Part shown: piece after piece, positions 51,395-60,180 of the stretch
Layout of the letters: each line of letters begins with the position of its first letter
How positions within the stretch are numbered: the stretch's first letter is position 1
NCBI RefSeq assembly: GCF_026151335.1
Contig: NZ_JAMQPP010000010.1
DNA from: Leptospira_A soteropolitanensis
Lineage (GTDB): Bacteria; Spirochaetota; Leptospiria; Leptospirales; Leptospiraceae
Length of the DNA: 64,000 nucleotides
Direction: 5' to 3' (one strand)
The notes under the pieces: model-generated
The model's database searches: none
Seen by the model: only the letters and a program-made list of their open reading frames with translations
Told to the model about the DNA's origin: nothing
Position numbers and translations under genes: made by a program

Positions 51395-53281
51395 ATGAAA
51401 ATTCAATACAGAGTTCATAATTCCGTCACCATTTCGAACTTCCTTCCTGTTAAGGCAGGGGTTTACCAATCCGAATGTAAAAAATTCGAACTTCTACTTA
51501 CTTCGACAACAGACACTAAAACAGGCACTGTATTCAGTCCTAAGCTCATTTGGCGAGAGTCCACAAGACCCGAAGTAGGATTTTCAGTAGATTATTTAGA
51601 ATTAAATTTATCGATCCTACCGGAAGGAGGAGGTTATTCCTTATTCCAACACGGATACCAATCCTGGTCTATCTCAAGAAAGGTCGAAAATACATCGACT
51701 GACAGGCCACCTTTTTTATCTTTTTTGCAATATTCACAAGAGAATATTTATTCAAAACATGAATCAAAAGTCGGGAAGTTCATTTCGGAATATCTCACTC
51801 TTATTTTTAATAAAGATACTGGAAATGGTATTTTGTATGCTCCTATCGAACAAGGAGAGTTCGGAACCAAATTTGAAGTGGTTTTTGGAGAATCAGCCAA
51901 TATAACCTCCGTTAAAGTTATCTATGATATTCATTGTTTACCGGATCTTCGTCCCAATGCAAAACTGAGTATTGCAAAAATTAAAGTTTTACCTTTTAAA
52001 GGGAACCCGGAAGGAAAACTTGCTAAGTATTTTGAAGAATTAGGGAATAAAGAAGGTCCAGGAAATTTACCAAAAAAGGTTCCCACTGGCTGGTGTTCTT
52101 GGTATTATTATTATACAAAGATTGATCAAAAAACAATTTTAGACAACCTAGCAAAGGTTAGAGAGCTAAACCTACCATTTGAATTTTTCCAGATCGATGA
52201 TGGATACCAAAGAGAAATTGGGGACTGGCTTGTACCGAATGAAAAGTTTCCCGGAGGGATGCGAATCCTGGCAGATGAAATCAAACGTGTGGGATTAAAA
52301 CCAGGAATCTGGCTTGCCCCATTTTTAGTCCGAAAAAAATCAGAATTCTTTCGTAAGTATCCAGAGGCCATCCTAAAAGACCAAAATGGAAAACCGGTTC
52401 CTGCCATTTACCAACCACTTTGGGGAAGAGGTTATACCTATGCACTGGACATCACACACCCGACTGCACTAACCTATATAGAAAAAGTTTTTACTACCCT
52501 TGTCAAAGAATGGGGATATCCGTATTTAAAATTGGATTTCCTTTATGCAGGTCTACTTCCAGGCGATGTATATAACAAAAGTTTGTCGCCTCAAGCACGA
52601 TATAGGAACGCCTTAGAACTCATTCGAAAAGTCGTTGGAAAAAACACATTTTTGCTTGGATGTGGAGCTCCCATGTTACCATCGGTGGGAATTTTTGATG
52701 GGATGCGTATCTCTTGTGATGTAGCACCATTTTGGTATCCCGAAAAACTTCGTGTATTTCTAAAAGATAGGGATGCACTTTGCACAAGAACTGCCCTCAT
52801 CAACGATATCACACGTTCCTCAATGCATAGACATCTTTGGTTGAATGATCCGGATTGTTTGTTAGTTCGTAAAAAAAGAAACAAAATGAACGAGGCTCAA
52901 ACAAAACTTATGGCTTCCGTCATGGCAGTGTCAGGTGGGATGTTACTTGTTTCTGATGACCTTACGAAACTGGAAATGGACAGATTGGATCTTTTGAAAA
53001 AAGCCTTCCAATTGAATCGGGAATGCCAAGCTTATACCCCTGTTCCAATTGGAATTTTTGAGGAAGAATTCCCTACGGCAATGTACAATCCTGCTGGTTA
53101 TCTTGGAATTTGGAATCCTTCCGAAGAAGAACAAACTGTGCGTTTTGCAATCCCACAAGGTTTAAAAACAAAAGCCCCATTTTTAGATTTTTGGACAGGA
53201 ACAATGGTGGATCTTCGAATCGTGGAAGGTCATTTTGAAACCACTCTTCCGGCGTTTGGTTCCGTTGTTGTGGCAGTTTGA
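51395..53281 (+). CDS. GH36 alpha-galactosidase
   Basis: A 628-aa glycoside hydrolase of clan GH-D, cytoplasmic with no signal peptide. The core shows PTGWCSWYYYYTKID, FFQIDDGYQREIGDWLVPN, KPGIWLAPFLV, the nucleophile Asp in YLKLDFLYAG and the acid/base Asp in RISCDVAPFW. It would hydrolyse alpha-1,6-galactosides such as melibiose, or related glycans. The ATG at 51395 is chosen; upstream in-frame TTG codons overlap the divergent exonuclease gene. No sugar transporter is adjacent, so the natural substrate is unclear. Confidence 0.9.
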   Translation: MKIQYRVHNSVTISNFLPVKAGVYQSECKKFELLLTSTTDTKTGTVFSPKLIWRESTRPEVGFSVDYLELNLSILPEGGGYSLFQHGYQSWSISRKVENTSTDRPPFLSFLQYSQENIYSKHESKVGKFISEYLTLIFNKDTGNGILYAPIEQGEFGTKFEVVFGESANITSVKVIYDIHCLPDLRPNAKLSIAKIKVLPFKGNPEGKLAKYFEELGNKEGPGNLPKKVPTGWCSWYYYYTKIDQKTILDNLAKVRELNLPFEFFQIDDGYQREIGDWLVPNEKFPGGMRILADEIKRVGLKPGIWLAPFLVRKKSEFFRKYPEAILKDQNGKPVPAIYQPLWGRGYTYALDITHPTALTYIEKVFTTLVKEWGYPYLKLDFLYAGLLPGDVYNKSLSPQARYRNALELIRKVVGKNTFLLGCGAPMLPSVGIFDGMRISCDVAPFWYPEKLRVFLKDRDALCTRTALINDITRSSMHRHLWLNDPDCLLVRKKRNKMNEAQTKLMASVMAVSGGMLLVSDDLTKLEMDRLDLLKKAFQLNRECQAYTPVPIGIFEEEFPTAMYNPAGYLGIWNPSEEEQTVRFAIPQGLKTKAPFLDFWTGTMVDLRIVEGHFETTLPAFGSVVVAV

Positions 53282-53294
53282 ATGAGAAAATTAA

Positions 53295-53322
53295 TTGACG
53301 GTTTCTAATTTGGACTTAGAAT
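53295..53322 (+). promoter_or_regulatory. Putative sigma-70 promoter of the small lipoprotein gene
   Basis: TTGACG (53295-53300), 16 nt, TAGAAT (53317-53322), giving a short leader before the ATG at 53351. Confidence 0.5.
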
Positions 53323-53350
53323 CTTTGCAATTCGTCGTAAGAGGTTTTTT

Positions 53351-53815
53351 ATGCGTTTGATCAAACATTTAAGTCTAGTATCCGTAATGGCGGTACTAAT
53401 ATCATTTAACAACTGTTCTTTTATGGATTCCGCTTCTGCCAGCTTAAGTCGCTTTGGTATTTCTATATCGGATTCAACATCTGCCCTTGTAAAATCAGTG
53501 TCAAAAAGTATTTCGTCAATCTCGGATAGCGGTGATGAAAAAGCCATGAATGAATATAAAGAAGATGTAATTGCAAGTGTTGCCTTACAAATTCGTTACG
53601 AAAATCAAAAACAAGAATTGGAAAACCAACTTTCTTTGATAGCAAAATCACACGGTGTTGTCGCTTGGAGATCAAACAGTGCCACTTATATCGCCATTGG
53701 CCAAGGTTTGAAACAAGCAAATCTCTCTCCTTCTGAAATGAAAGCAGTGGCCACTGATGTTGCAAAACAAAATGCTACCGTTGCAAAACTAATACTAAAC
53801 GGGTACAGTCTATAA
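53351..53815 (+). CDS. Small putative lipoprotein
   Basis: A 154-aa exported protein. The signal peptide LSLVSVMAVLISFNNC ends in a relaxed spirochaetal lipobox, with Cys at residue 22. The mature part is Ser-rich, then helical, with KQELENQLSLIAKSHGVVAW and a terminal DVAKQNATVAKLIL. I do not recognise the family. RBS AGAGG precedes the ATG. It has its own promoter and is followed by a hairpin terminator. Confidence 0.7.
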   Translation: MRLIKHLSLVSVMAVLISFNNCSFMDSASASLSRFGISISDSTSALVKSVSKSISSISDSGDEKAMNEYKEDVIASVALQIRYENQKQELENQLSLIAKSHGVVAWRSNSATYIAIGQGLKQANLSPSEMKAVATDVAKQNATVAKLILNGYSL

Positions 53816-53820
53816 TTCGG

Positions 53821-55659
53821 ATCGTCTTTGGGCGGCATTACACCGCCCATTTCCTATTATTACTCATTCACTTTTTCATTTTTTTTCCCCAACATCTAAA
53901 TGCGAACCCAAACCCCTATGGGTTTTTATATATCGATTCAAATTCAGGACAATCCAGTGGTGGTCATTCAGCACTTCGATTCGGTGATCGTGTCTATCAC
54001 TTACAATATTCCTTTGATGATAAAATCTTTCATATCGTCAGAGAATCTTGGGAAGATTTTCGTTTTCAATATGGAGTAGTCCAAAACCGTAATATCGAAT
54101 TTTACGAGTGGGAACTTTCAGAAAGGGCAAAACAATTATTACGCCAAAAATGGAACGAACTCTATTTGATCCAAGAAACTCATATTCAAAATCAAAAAAA
54201 TTTGGAAGAGGAATGGATCATTGCAGAAAATAGAAATAAAAATGACCTAACATCATTACCCATGAGTGGATTTGGGTATTTCACAAATATTTCTGATCCA
54301 AATTCCCCCATTCAAAAATTGTTTTCCTTTTCGCAAAAAGAAAAAGAGGTTTTGAGAAATTCGATTCTTTCTTCGCAAGAATTTAAGAAAAGATACCAAC
54401 TAACAAAAGTAGACAATTCTTTACCAAATACGGATTCACCTTATCGCCTTATCCATTCGATTCAAACCAAAAGAAACCAAATTATTGCAGCCGAAAAAAA
54501 AAGTTTTATCCGTAACTTTCTTTTAAATCCAGTTCTTATTTATGAGGACTCGTTTATGTCATTGAATGGACCAGAATTTCAGCTAAATGAAGAAGAAATA
54601 AAAATTTGGAAAAGGCACTTGGTTCGGTTAGTGCAAGATTTACGATTTTGTTTAACCAACAATGAGTGTAACGATTGGGAAGAAATGACATTTCTTTTGC
54701 GAATTCTCTATATTCAGAAATCGATAGAAAGTAAAACGGTAGTCTTCCCTAAAAAACAATTAAATGGATTCCAATATCTACCCATCGTCCCATTACCAGA
54801 CTCGGTAATGAGCGTAAAACAAAAAGAATATGCAGAGTTATTTAGGCAGCAAAAGAAAAAGTTCGTATCCGATTATGGACCTACCCATTTTTATAACTGG
54901 GAATCTTTTTTGGTTCGTTATCAAAGTTTTTTAGAATCGGGTGTGGCTCCAGATGGGGTTGAATTCAATTTAGTAGGATATAATCCTTATGAAAAATTCT
55001 TAAATGAATTTGAGAAATCAGATGAAACCGAAACCGAATCTAAAATACAACAAACGAATTATGAAACTTATACGGAGAAAATCCAAGACCTATATTCATA
55101 TCACCTAACTCACCAAAATTGCACGACAGAACTATTTCGTTATTTGAATGAAATGTTTCCCGGTGGCAAAATCGGAAATGAAATTTTTTGGGATCCATTG
55201 TCAAGTCAGGTGATCAGTTTTAATTTTATTCCATCGGTAGCTGCCTGGAAATTAGAGACCAATTCAGGAACAAAACAAAAGAAAAGATATTTATCCTACC
55301 GAAATTTAAAGAGAATGAAAATAGAAGGATTTACCGAAAAACATTTTAAAGAAAAGTTTGTTCCTAGTTCTAAAATCTATAAAACAAATCCCATAGACCA
55401 TCCATTTTTATTTTTTACAGAAGAAACAGTTTGGAACAGGCCTATCTTGGGACTGGCGAATACAGTATTTGGAATTGGATATACAAGTATGGGAATATTC
55501 ACCTCACCCCTTGACAAAGGATATCGGTTTTCCAAAGGAACAGAGTCTGTATTTTATAGCCTTCCTGAACTTGTATTTTTTAATATCCGTAAAGGACATT
55601 TCCCATTTATCTCCGCTGAAGAAATCCCAAAAGAATATTACATAAAAGAATCCTTATGA
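53821..55659 (+). CDS. Lnb/DUF4105-like periplasmic protein lacking a canonical start codon
   Basis: The frame is open from before 53815 to 55659 and reads a good signal peptide (HFLLLLIHFFIFFPQHLNA). After it comes NPYGFLYIDSNSGQSSGGHSALRFGDRVYHL, which matches the Lnb N-terminal periplasmic domain (DUF4105). Yet no ATG, GTG or TTG occurs in frame before residue ~115 of this reading (TTG at 54166), far inside the domain. I list it from an ATC at 53821 as a placeholder; an ATT at 53815 is equally possible. The remaining part, about 500 aa, is unrecognised. The stop overlaps the next gene by 4 nt. Confidence 0.6.
   Translation: MVFGRHYTAHFLLLLIHFFIFFPQHLNANPNPYGFLYIDSNSGQSSGGHSALRFGDRVYHLQYSFDDKIFHIVRESWEDFRFQYGVVQNRNIEFYEWELSERAKQLLRQKWNELYLIQETHIQNQKNLEEEWIIAENRNKNDLTSLPMSGFGYFTNISDPNSPIQKLFSFSQKEKEVLRNSILSSQEFKKRYQLTKVDNSLPNTDSPYRLIHSIQTKRNQIIAAEKKSFIRNFLLNPVLIYEDSFMSLNGPEFQLNEEEIKIWKRHLVRLVQDLRFCLTNNECNDWEEMTFLLRILYIQKSIESKTVVFPKKQLNGFQYLPIVPLPDSVMSVKQKEYAELFRQQKKKFVSDYGPTHFYNWESFLVRYQSFLESGVAPDGVEFNLVGYNPYEKFLNEFEKSDETETESKIQQTNYETYTEKIQDLYSYHLTHQNCTTELFRYLNEMFPGGKIGNEIFWDPLSSQVISFNFIPSVAAWKLETNSGTKQKKRYLSYRNLKRMKIEGFTEKHFKEKFVPSSKIYKTNPIDHPFLFFTEETVWNRPILGLANTVFGIGYTSMGIFTSPLDKGYRFSKGTESVFYSLPELVFFNIRKGHFPFISAEEIPKEYYIKESL
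53829..53849 (+). terminator. Hairpin after the small lipoprotein gene
   Basis: TGGGCGG (53829-53835) pairs with CCGCCCA (53843-53849). A loose T-rich stretch follows. It overlaps the region where the next gene's start should lie. Confidence 0.55.
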
Positions 55660-57278
55660 AAACTGCTTTTTTCTATTTCCCATATCTTTTCGTATTACTA
55701 ACACAATTTTTACCAACAAAACCCTGGTTTTTTCCTGCAGAAAAAACTTCCTATATAATCATTTCTCTCTTATTTATATTATTACAATTTACAATACTTT
55801 ATCTAAAGTCAACTAACAGTAGCATAATCAAACATTGGGAGACCTACACTCCTTCAAATTGGATTATTGCATTTCTTTTTTTTGTTAGTTTAATTATCTT
55901 TCCCATTCGAAATATGAATTGGGGGGATGGCCTCCTTTTATTAGAAACCAATCTATTAGAAACAAAACTTTTTGGATTTCAATTTACTTTAGATGAAATT
56001 TTAGAAACGGTCTTTCATAGTCAAGTTTCCAACGTTTTCTTTAAACTCGGTTTTTCGGATGATCCAAGAATTTCATATACTTTTTTGTCTCAGGTTGCAG
56101 GGATCGGGATGATCTTTGGATTTTTATGGATGGCCAAAGAAAACTCAAAGACGAATTCGTTATCAATCCTCGTTTTACTTTCATCGGGTGGTATTTTACT
56201 AACCTTTGGATATGCTGAAAACTACACCCTCGTTACATCATTTCACTTACTTTTATATATATTTGTTTCGAGATATACAAAAAATCGCAAAGACGATGAA
56301 TTATTGTTATATGGCGCCACTTCTCTTGTCGCCATTTCCATGTTATTTCATTTGGTATCTGGATATTTAGTTTTACTTCTGATCTACTTATGGTATGAAT
56401 ATTCCCCAAAAGAAAAAAAAATAAAACATCTATTCCTTTGTGCACTTATTGGTTTTAGCATTCTAATTCCTTGGTTTATTTATTTTCTTTTCTTTCACGA
56501 CCCGATAATCGACAGAAACAGCACTCATTTAATCCATCCTCCCTTTTACCCCAAAAATAGATTAGTATCGCTCAACCATATCAAAGAAATTCTATCGGTT
56601 TTGTATTGGAATGCATCGATTGCCTCACTTTTTTTACTGCATCAAATTTTCTTTTCCCAATCTGAATGGAAAAATTTTATCAATAGGCCTGAATCAAAAG
56701 TCATTTTAGTTTCCATCTTTGCTTTTTTCCTTCACGGTTTTTTCCACAATCCACAACTGGGTTTTCCGGCCGACTGGGACCTTATGGGGTTTTATTGGTT
56801 ACCCATCGTATTTTTGGCCCACCAGTTCTGGATCCAATCTAATGAAAATAAAATAGAATGGGTTCCTGCTTTTTTATTTGGAACAACGATTGTTATCATT
56901 TCGGCAATCACATTAAACAAAAATGATCCTGACAAAGAAGTTCTTTGGGATGTAACCAAAGTGACAATTCAAAGTTACGTACTTGAAAATAAGAAATACA
57001 TAGATAGTTTACCAAAAGAAGATAAGAAGTTCTTTGCAAAAGGCGATTTTTTGTTTTATAAAGGCGTGATGGTCACAACGAAGTTATGCGATTTTCCAAC
57101 GAAAAATGAAATCATTCGGAAAATGGAATCACATAGAAAGGATTGGAAACATGGATTTGAAAGTGGAGGTTTTAAATCTAAAGAAAAACTCGGTCATTTT
57201 TTGACCGAAGCCACAAAAACAAATATTGAATATATTAAATCTCTAGAAGTAAATAAGATATGTCATCCGACGATTTAG
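55656..57278 (+). CDS. Polytopic membrane protein, GT-C glycosyltransferase-like
   Basis: A 540-aa membrane protein with about eleven hydrophobic helices. An acidic first loop, RNMNWGDGLLLLETNLL, is followed by an ETVFHSQ stretch; this resembles the Asp/Glu loop of GT-C (PMT-like) enzymes. Later conserved-looking items are YAENYTLVTSFHLLLY and PADWDLMGFYWLPIVFLA. The family is not certain. It starts within the stop of the Lnb-like gene (ATGA), so the two act in one unit. Its 3' end overlaps the convergent regulator by 44 bp. Confidence 0.6.
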   Translation: MKTAFFYFPYLFVLLTQFLPTKPWFFPAEKTSYIIISLLFILLQFTILYLKSTNSSIIKHWETYTPSNWIIAFLFFVSLIIFPIRNMNWGDGLLLLETNLLETKLFGFQFTLDEILETVFHSQVSNVFFKLGFSDDPRISYTFLSQVAGIGMIFGFLWMAKENSKTNSLSILVLLSSGGILLTFGYAENYTLVTSFHLLLYIFVSRYTKNRKDDELLLYGATSLVAISMLFHLVSGYLVLLLIYLWYEYSPKEKKIKHLFLCALIGFSILIPWFIYFLFFHDPIIDRNSTHLIHPPFYPKNRLVSLNHIKEILSVLYWNASIASLFLLHQIFFSQSEWKNFINRPESKVILVSIFAFFLHGFFHNPQLGFPADWDLMGFYWLPIVFLAHQFWIQSNENKIEWVPAFLFGTTIVIISAITLNKNDPDKEVLWDVTKVTIQSYVLENKKYIDSLPKEDKKFFAKGDFLFYKGVMVTTKLCDFPTKNEIIRKMESHRKDWKHGFESGGFKSKEKLGHFLTEATKTNIEYIKSLEVNKICHPTI

Positions 57279-58347
57279 AAGAAGTTTGCAAATATTGGAT
57301 ATAGTTAGTAATCTCCGTTTTCATACTATCTATTCGATTGGCACCACTGGGAAGTTGGATGAGAGTCTGGACCAGAGGATGGGTGCTGGATGCAAGTAAC
57401 CCATCTGAATATAAAAAAAGAACATCGCCTTTTTCTACTGCAATTTCATTTTCTGCAAATTCCATATCTTTTAATATTCCTAAAATTTGACCAGATTGAT
57501 CATGTAAAATCAACGGCGCACGAGATTCTTTTTGAAATATTAACGGGTAGGGATGACCACCTCTTGCATAAATAATTTTTTTATTCTTATGATCCACAAT
57601 GATACTAATGGCTGTCATACTATGTGTTCCGATTTCATTACAAAGTTCTCGGTTTAAACGAGAAAGTAATTCAGAAGGTGCAATCGTTGTTGTTCTAACC
57701 AATTCCCGGTGAATCGTTGTCATGAGAATGGCAATGAGCCCAGATGTAACACCGTGACCTTCGATATCCCCCATTAATATCAGAGTTCTATCACCGTCCA
57801 AAGGTAAAACTTGGAAAAAATCACCTGAAACAAAACTCACAGGTTTGATATCAGCAAATATTTTGTGATCCAATTGAGGTAAGTTCATTGTTTTAGTTTG
57901 GATTTTTGCTGCTAACCTCAGGTCACGTTTGATGGATTCATCCATCGATTCTTTGTCTTTTAGAAAATTGTAATATTCGAATGCACGTGAAATGGCAGCT
58001 TCTATAGATTTAATATGAAATGGTTTTAAAATAAAATCTGATGCTCTATGATAAAGTGAAGAAACCACGGTTTGAATGTCATGTTCCCCAGTCATCATTA
58101 GGACTTGAGTTTTGGAATCATAAGCTTTGATTTTCTGCAAAAGATCCAAACCGGATGTCTGTGGCATATTGACATCTAAGAAAACAATTGGATTTCGTTC
58201 ACCTTCGAAGTATTCAAAACCTTGCAGAGGATTCGTAAAATACCGGACAAAATATCCCAAACCATTAATGATGAGTTCAAGAGTTTCACAAATTTCTGAA
58301 TCATCATCTATGATGAGAATCTCAGGTTTAAAAGAATATTCGGACAT
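57235..58347 (-). CDS. Response regulator with PP2C (RsbU/SpoIIE-type) phosphatase output
   Basis: A 370-aa two-domain protein. Residues 1-125 are a receiver: acid pocket IIDDDSE, phospho-acceptor Asp in IVFLDVNMPQTSG, Lys in FILKPF. About 150-370 is a PPM/SpoIIE phosphatase with VSGDFFQ, LMGDIEGHGVTSGLIA and LFLYSDGLL, keeping the metal-binding Asp residues. Such proteins dephosphorylate anti-anti-sigma factors in partner-switching. No cognate kinase or STAS gene is adjacent. Confidence 0.9.
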   Translation of the reverse strand: MSEYSFKPEILIIDDDSEICETLELIINGLGYFVRYFTNPLQGFEYFEGERNPIVFLDVNMPQTSGLDLLQKIKAYDSKTQVLMMTGEHDIQTVVSSLYHRASDFILKPFHIKSIEAAISRAFEYYNFLKDKESMDESIKRDLRLAAKIQTKTMNLPQLDHKIFADIKPVSFVSGDFFQVLPLDGDRTLILMGDIEGHGVTSGLIAILMTTIHRELVRTTTIAPSELLSRLNRELCNEIGTHSMTAISIIVDHKNKKIIYARGGHPYPLIFQKESRAPLILHDQSGQILGILKDMEFAENEIAVEKGDVLFLYSDGLLASSTHPLVQTLIQLPSGANRIDSMKTEITNYIQYLQTSSKSSDDISYLLLEI

Positions 58348-58374
58348 CTACTAGATTATCGGCATAGATCCGGT

Positions 58375-59190
58375 TTAATTTGAGACTAATGTGAATTTTA
58401 GTTTTTCTTTCACTTCCTCCACTTTTCTAAAATAGGCCTCATGAAATACTTTTTTCTCCAAATAGATGTCGGTGCAGGATATCATTTCCCCATATTTCCA
58501 TTCGTATGGTTCGCCACTTTCATAACGAACTCTGTTTTGATGGATTTGAGAAGATAAATTGCGTAAGTTCGTTCCGCGAAAATTTTTCACGAGAGCTCGA
58601 AAGGTTCCTTCTTTTTCCGGATCAATGAATCGAAATTTTCGTGAGAACAAAACTGCATCGTGAAAATATTCGGGAACATTGAAAGCACCAGAAGTTCCTA
58701 ATTTTTTAGATAGGTCTCGAATAAAATCTGTAAATTCATTTAGTACATTCAAACCAGGATATTCTTGTCCAAAATATAATTCTTTTTTAATGTCGCCTGG
58801 TTCAAAATTAATGTTTTGAGTTAGTAGCCAATCGATGTAAATCATTGGGAACTGCTCATCATCACCCTTTAACTGAAATTGGGATACTTTTAGTCGAGTG
58901 TGAACGAGGATTTTTTTGCTCTCTGATTTAATATAAATTCGGTTATCGTAATCATTTAGAATTTCTAATTCAATGATAGAGTTATGGAAACCACGTTTCT
59001 CAACCGCTTTGATGAGACCAGCATTCACTAACATCTGTTCTACTTCATAATGGGTAAACCTATTGAATAACTTAGGTTCCATATTTAACGAAGTATTTAA
59101 TTCTTTAGAAACATCTACTAAAGACAAATCATCCAAATCTAACCAATCAGACTGGTTTTTCTTTTTGTCGGTAGATGAAAAAATTCCCAT
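58375..59190 (-). CDS. Hypothetical protein coupled to a deacetylase
   Basis: Not recognised. A 271-aa soluble protein with a charged N-terminus (MGIFSSTDKKKNQ). Its first half contains FTHYEVEQMLVNAGLIKAVEKRG and then a beta-rich stretch; the C-terminus has SGEPYEWKYGEMISCTD. The start overlaps the stop of the class IV-type deacetylase by one base (TAATG), so the two are made together. Confidence 0.6.
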   Translation of the reverse strand: MGIFSSTDKKKNQSDWLDLDDLSLVDVSKELNTSLNMEPKLFNRFTHYEVEQMLVNAGLIKAVEKRGFHNSIIELEILNDYDNRIYIKSESKKILVHTRLKVSQFQLKGDDEQFPMIYIDWLLTQNINFEPGDIKKELYFGQEYPGLNVLNEFTDFIRDLSKKLGTSGAFNVPEYFHDAVLFSRKFRFIDPEKEGTFRALVKNFRGTNLRNLSSQIHQNRVRYESGEPYEWKYGEMISCTDIYLEKKVFHEAYFRKVEEVKEKLKFTLVSN

Positions 59191-60089
59191 TACTTTTCAC
59201 CAAATGCAGTGATCGTATTGAAATGAATTTCCACTGTGTCGCGAAAATCACGTGCATATCCACCAGCTAGAGTGACAACGCAAGGCACATTTAACGACTC
59301 AGCAAATTTACGAACCATCAAATCACGTTCCTTTAAACCTTTCATGGAAACTTTCAATTCTCCAAGAGAATCATCTTCATACGGATCAGCACCTGCAACA
59401 TAATAAATTATATTGGAATCAAAATCTTTTCGGATTTGATTCAACGATGTTTCTAAGGTAGATAGATATTCATCATCTTTTGTATTCGGTTCTAAATTAA
59501 TATCCAAGTTAGATACTTCTTTTTTTGGATAAAGATTTCCCTGGTGCATCGAAAATGTGAAAACTTTGTCATCATATTGAAAAATATACGAATTTCCATT
59601 TCCTTGATGCAAATCCAAGTCAATGATGAGGGCATTTAAGTTAGGATTTGTTTCTTTTTGTTTTCGTATAGCAATTGCTACATCATTTAGGTAACAAAAC
59701 CCTTCAGCTTTATCTGGGAAACTATGATGATAACCACCTCCCATATTAAAGGCAAATTGAAACTTTTTCGAAAGTTCTGCTGCCATCATCGTACCACCAA
59801 CACCATACATAAAACTTTCCACAATACTTCGATTAAGTGGAAGTTCTGAATACATGGTTCGCGAAGTATGTTCAAAACTAAATAGATCGTCTAAGTATTC
59901 TTTGGTATGTACTAGCTCTAAATCAGCCTCTTCTGCTTTTTTAGGTAGCAAAATGTCCCAAGACGCATATACCGGATCTCTTTTGACGCGGTTGTAAAGA
60001 TGTGAATATTTATGCGCTGGAAATACATGACCCGGTAATTCGAGATTGTACGAAGAATGGTAGATGAGAGCAAGTGCATTAGATGCCAT
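59190..60089 (-). CDS. Histone deacetylase-family protein (class IV/HDAC11-like)
   Basis: A 299-aa HDAC-fold amidohydrolase. The motifs FNMGGGYHHSFPDKAEGFCYLND, IIDLDLHQGNGN and YYVAGADPYEDDSLGEL, ending TLAGGYARD, resemble HDAC11-type enzymes, which read DLDxHQGNG rather than DxDxHHGxG. HDAC11 is known as a defatty-acylase; any such activity here is inference. The ATG at 60089 is chosen; the frame is open to 60125 but that start would overlap the pyruvate kinase region. Confidence 0.86.
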   Translation of the reverse strand: MASNALALIYHSSYNLELPGHVFPAHKYSHLYNRVKRDPVYASWDILLPKKAEEADLELVHTKEYLDDLFSFEHTSRTMYSELPLNRSIVESFMYGVGGTMMAAELSKKFQFAFNMGGGYHHSFPDKAEGFCYLNDVAIAIRKQKETNPNLNALIIDLDLHQGNGNSYIFQYDDKVFTFSMHQGNLYPKKEVSNLDINLEPNTKDDEYLSTLETSLNQIRKDFDSNIIYYVAGADPYEDDSLGELKVSMKGLKERDLMVRKFAESLNVPCVVTLAGGYARDFRDTVEIHFNTITAFGEK

Positions 60090-60180
60090 TAAATTGATAT
60101 TTTTGTGAAAAATGACACAAGTCAATTCAAACCGTACAATTTACTTGCAGGAAAAATCAAAAAAGATAAGAATAGAGACT

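Noticed and set aside
53900..54084. ATG at 53900 as the start of the Lnb-like gene
   Set aside because: It is in a different frame and reaches a stop before 54090; the signal peptide and domain lie in the other frame.
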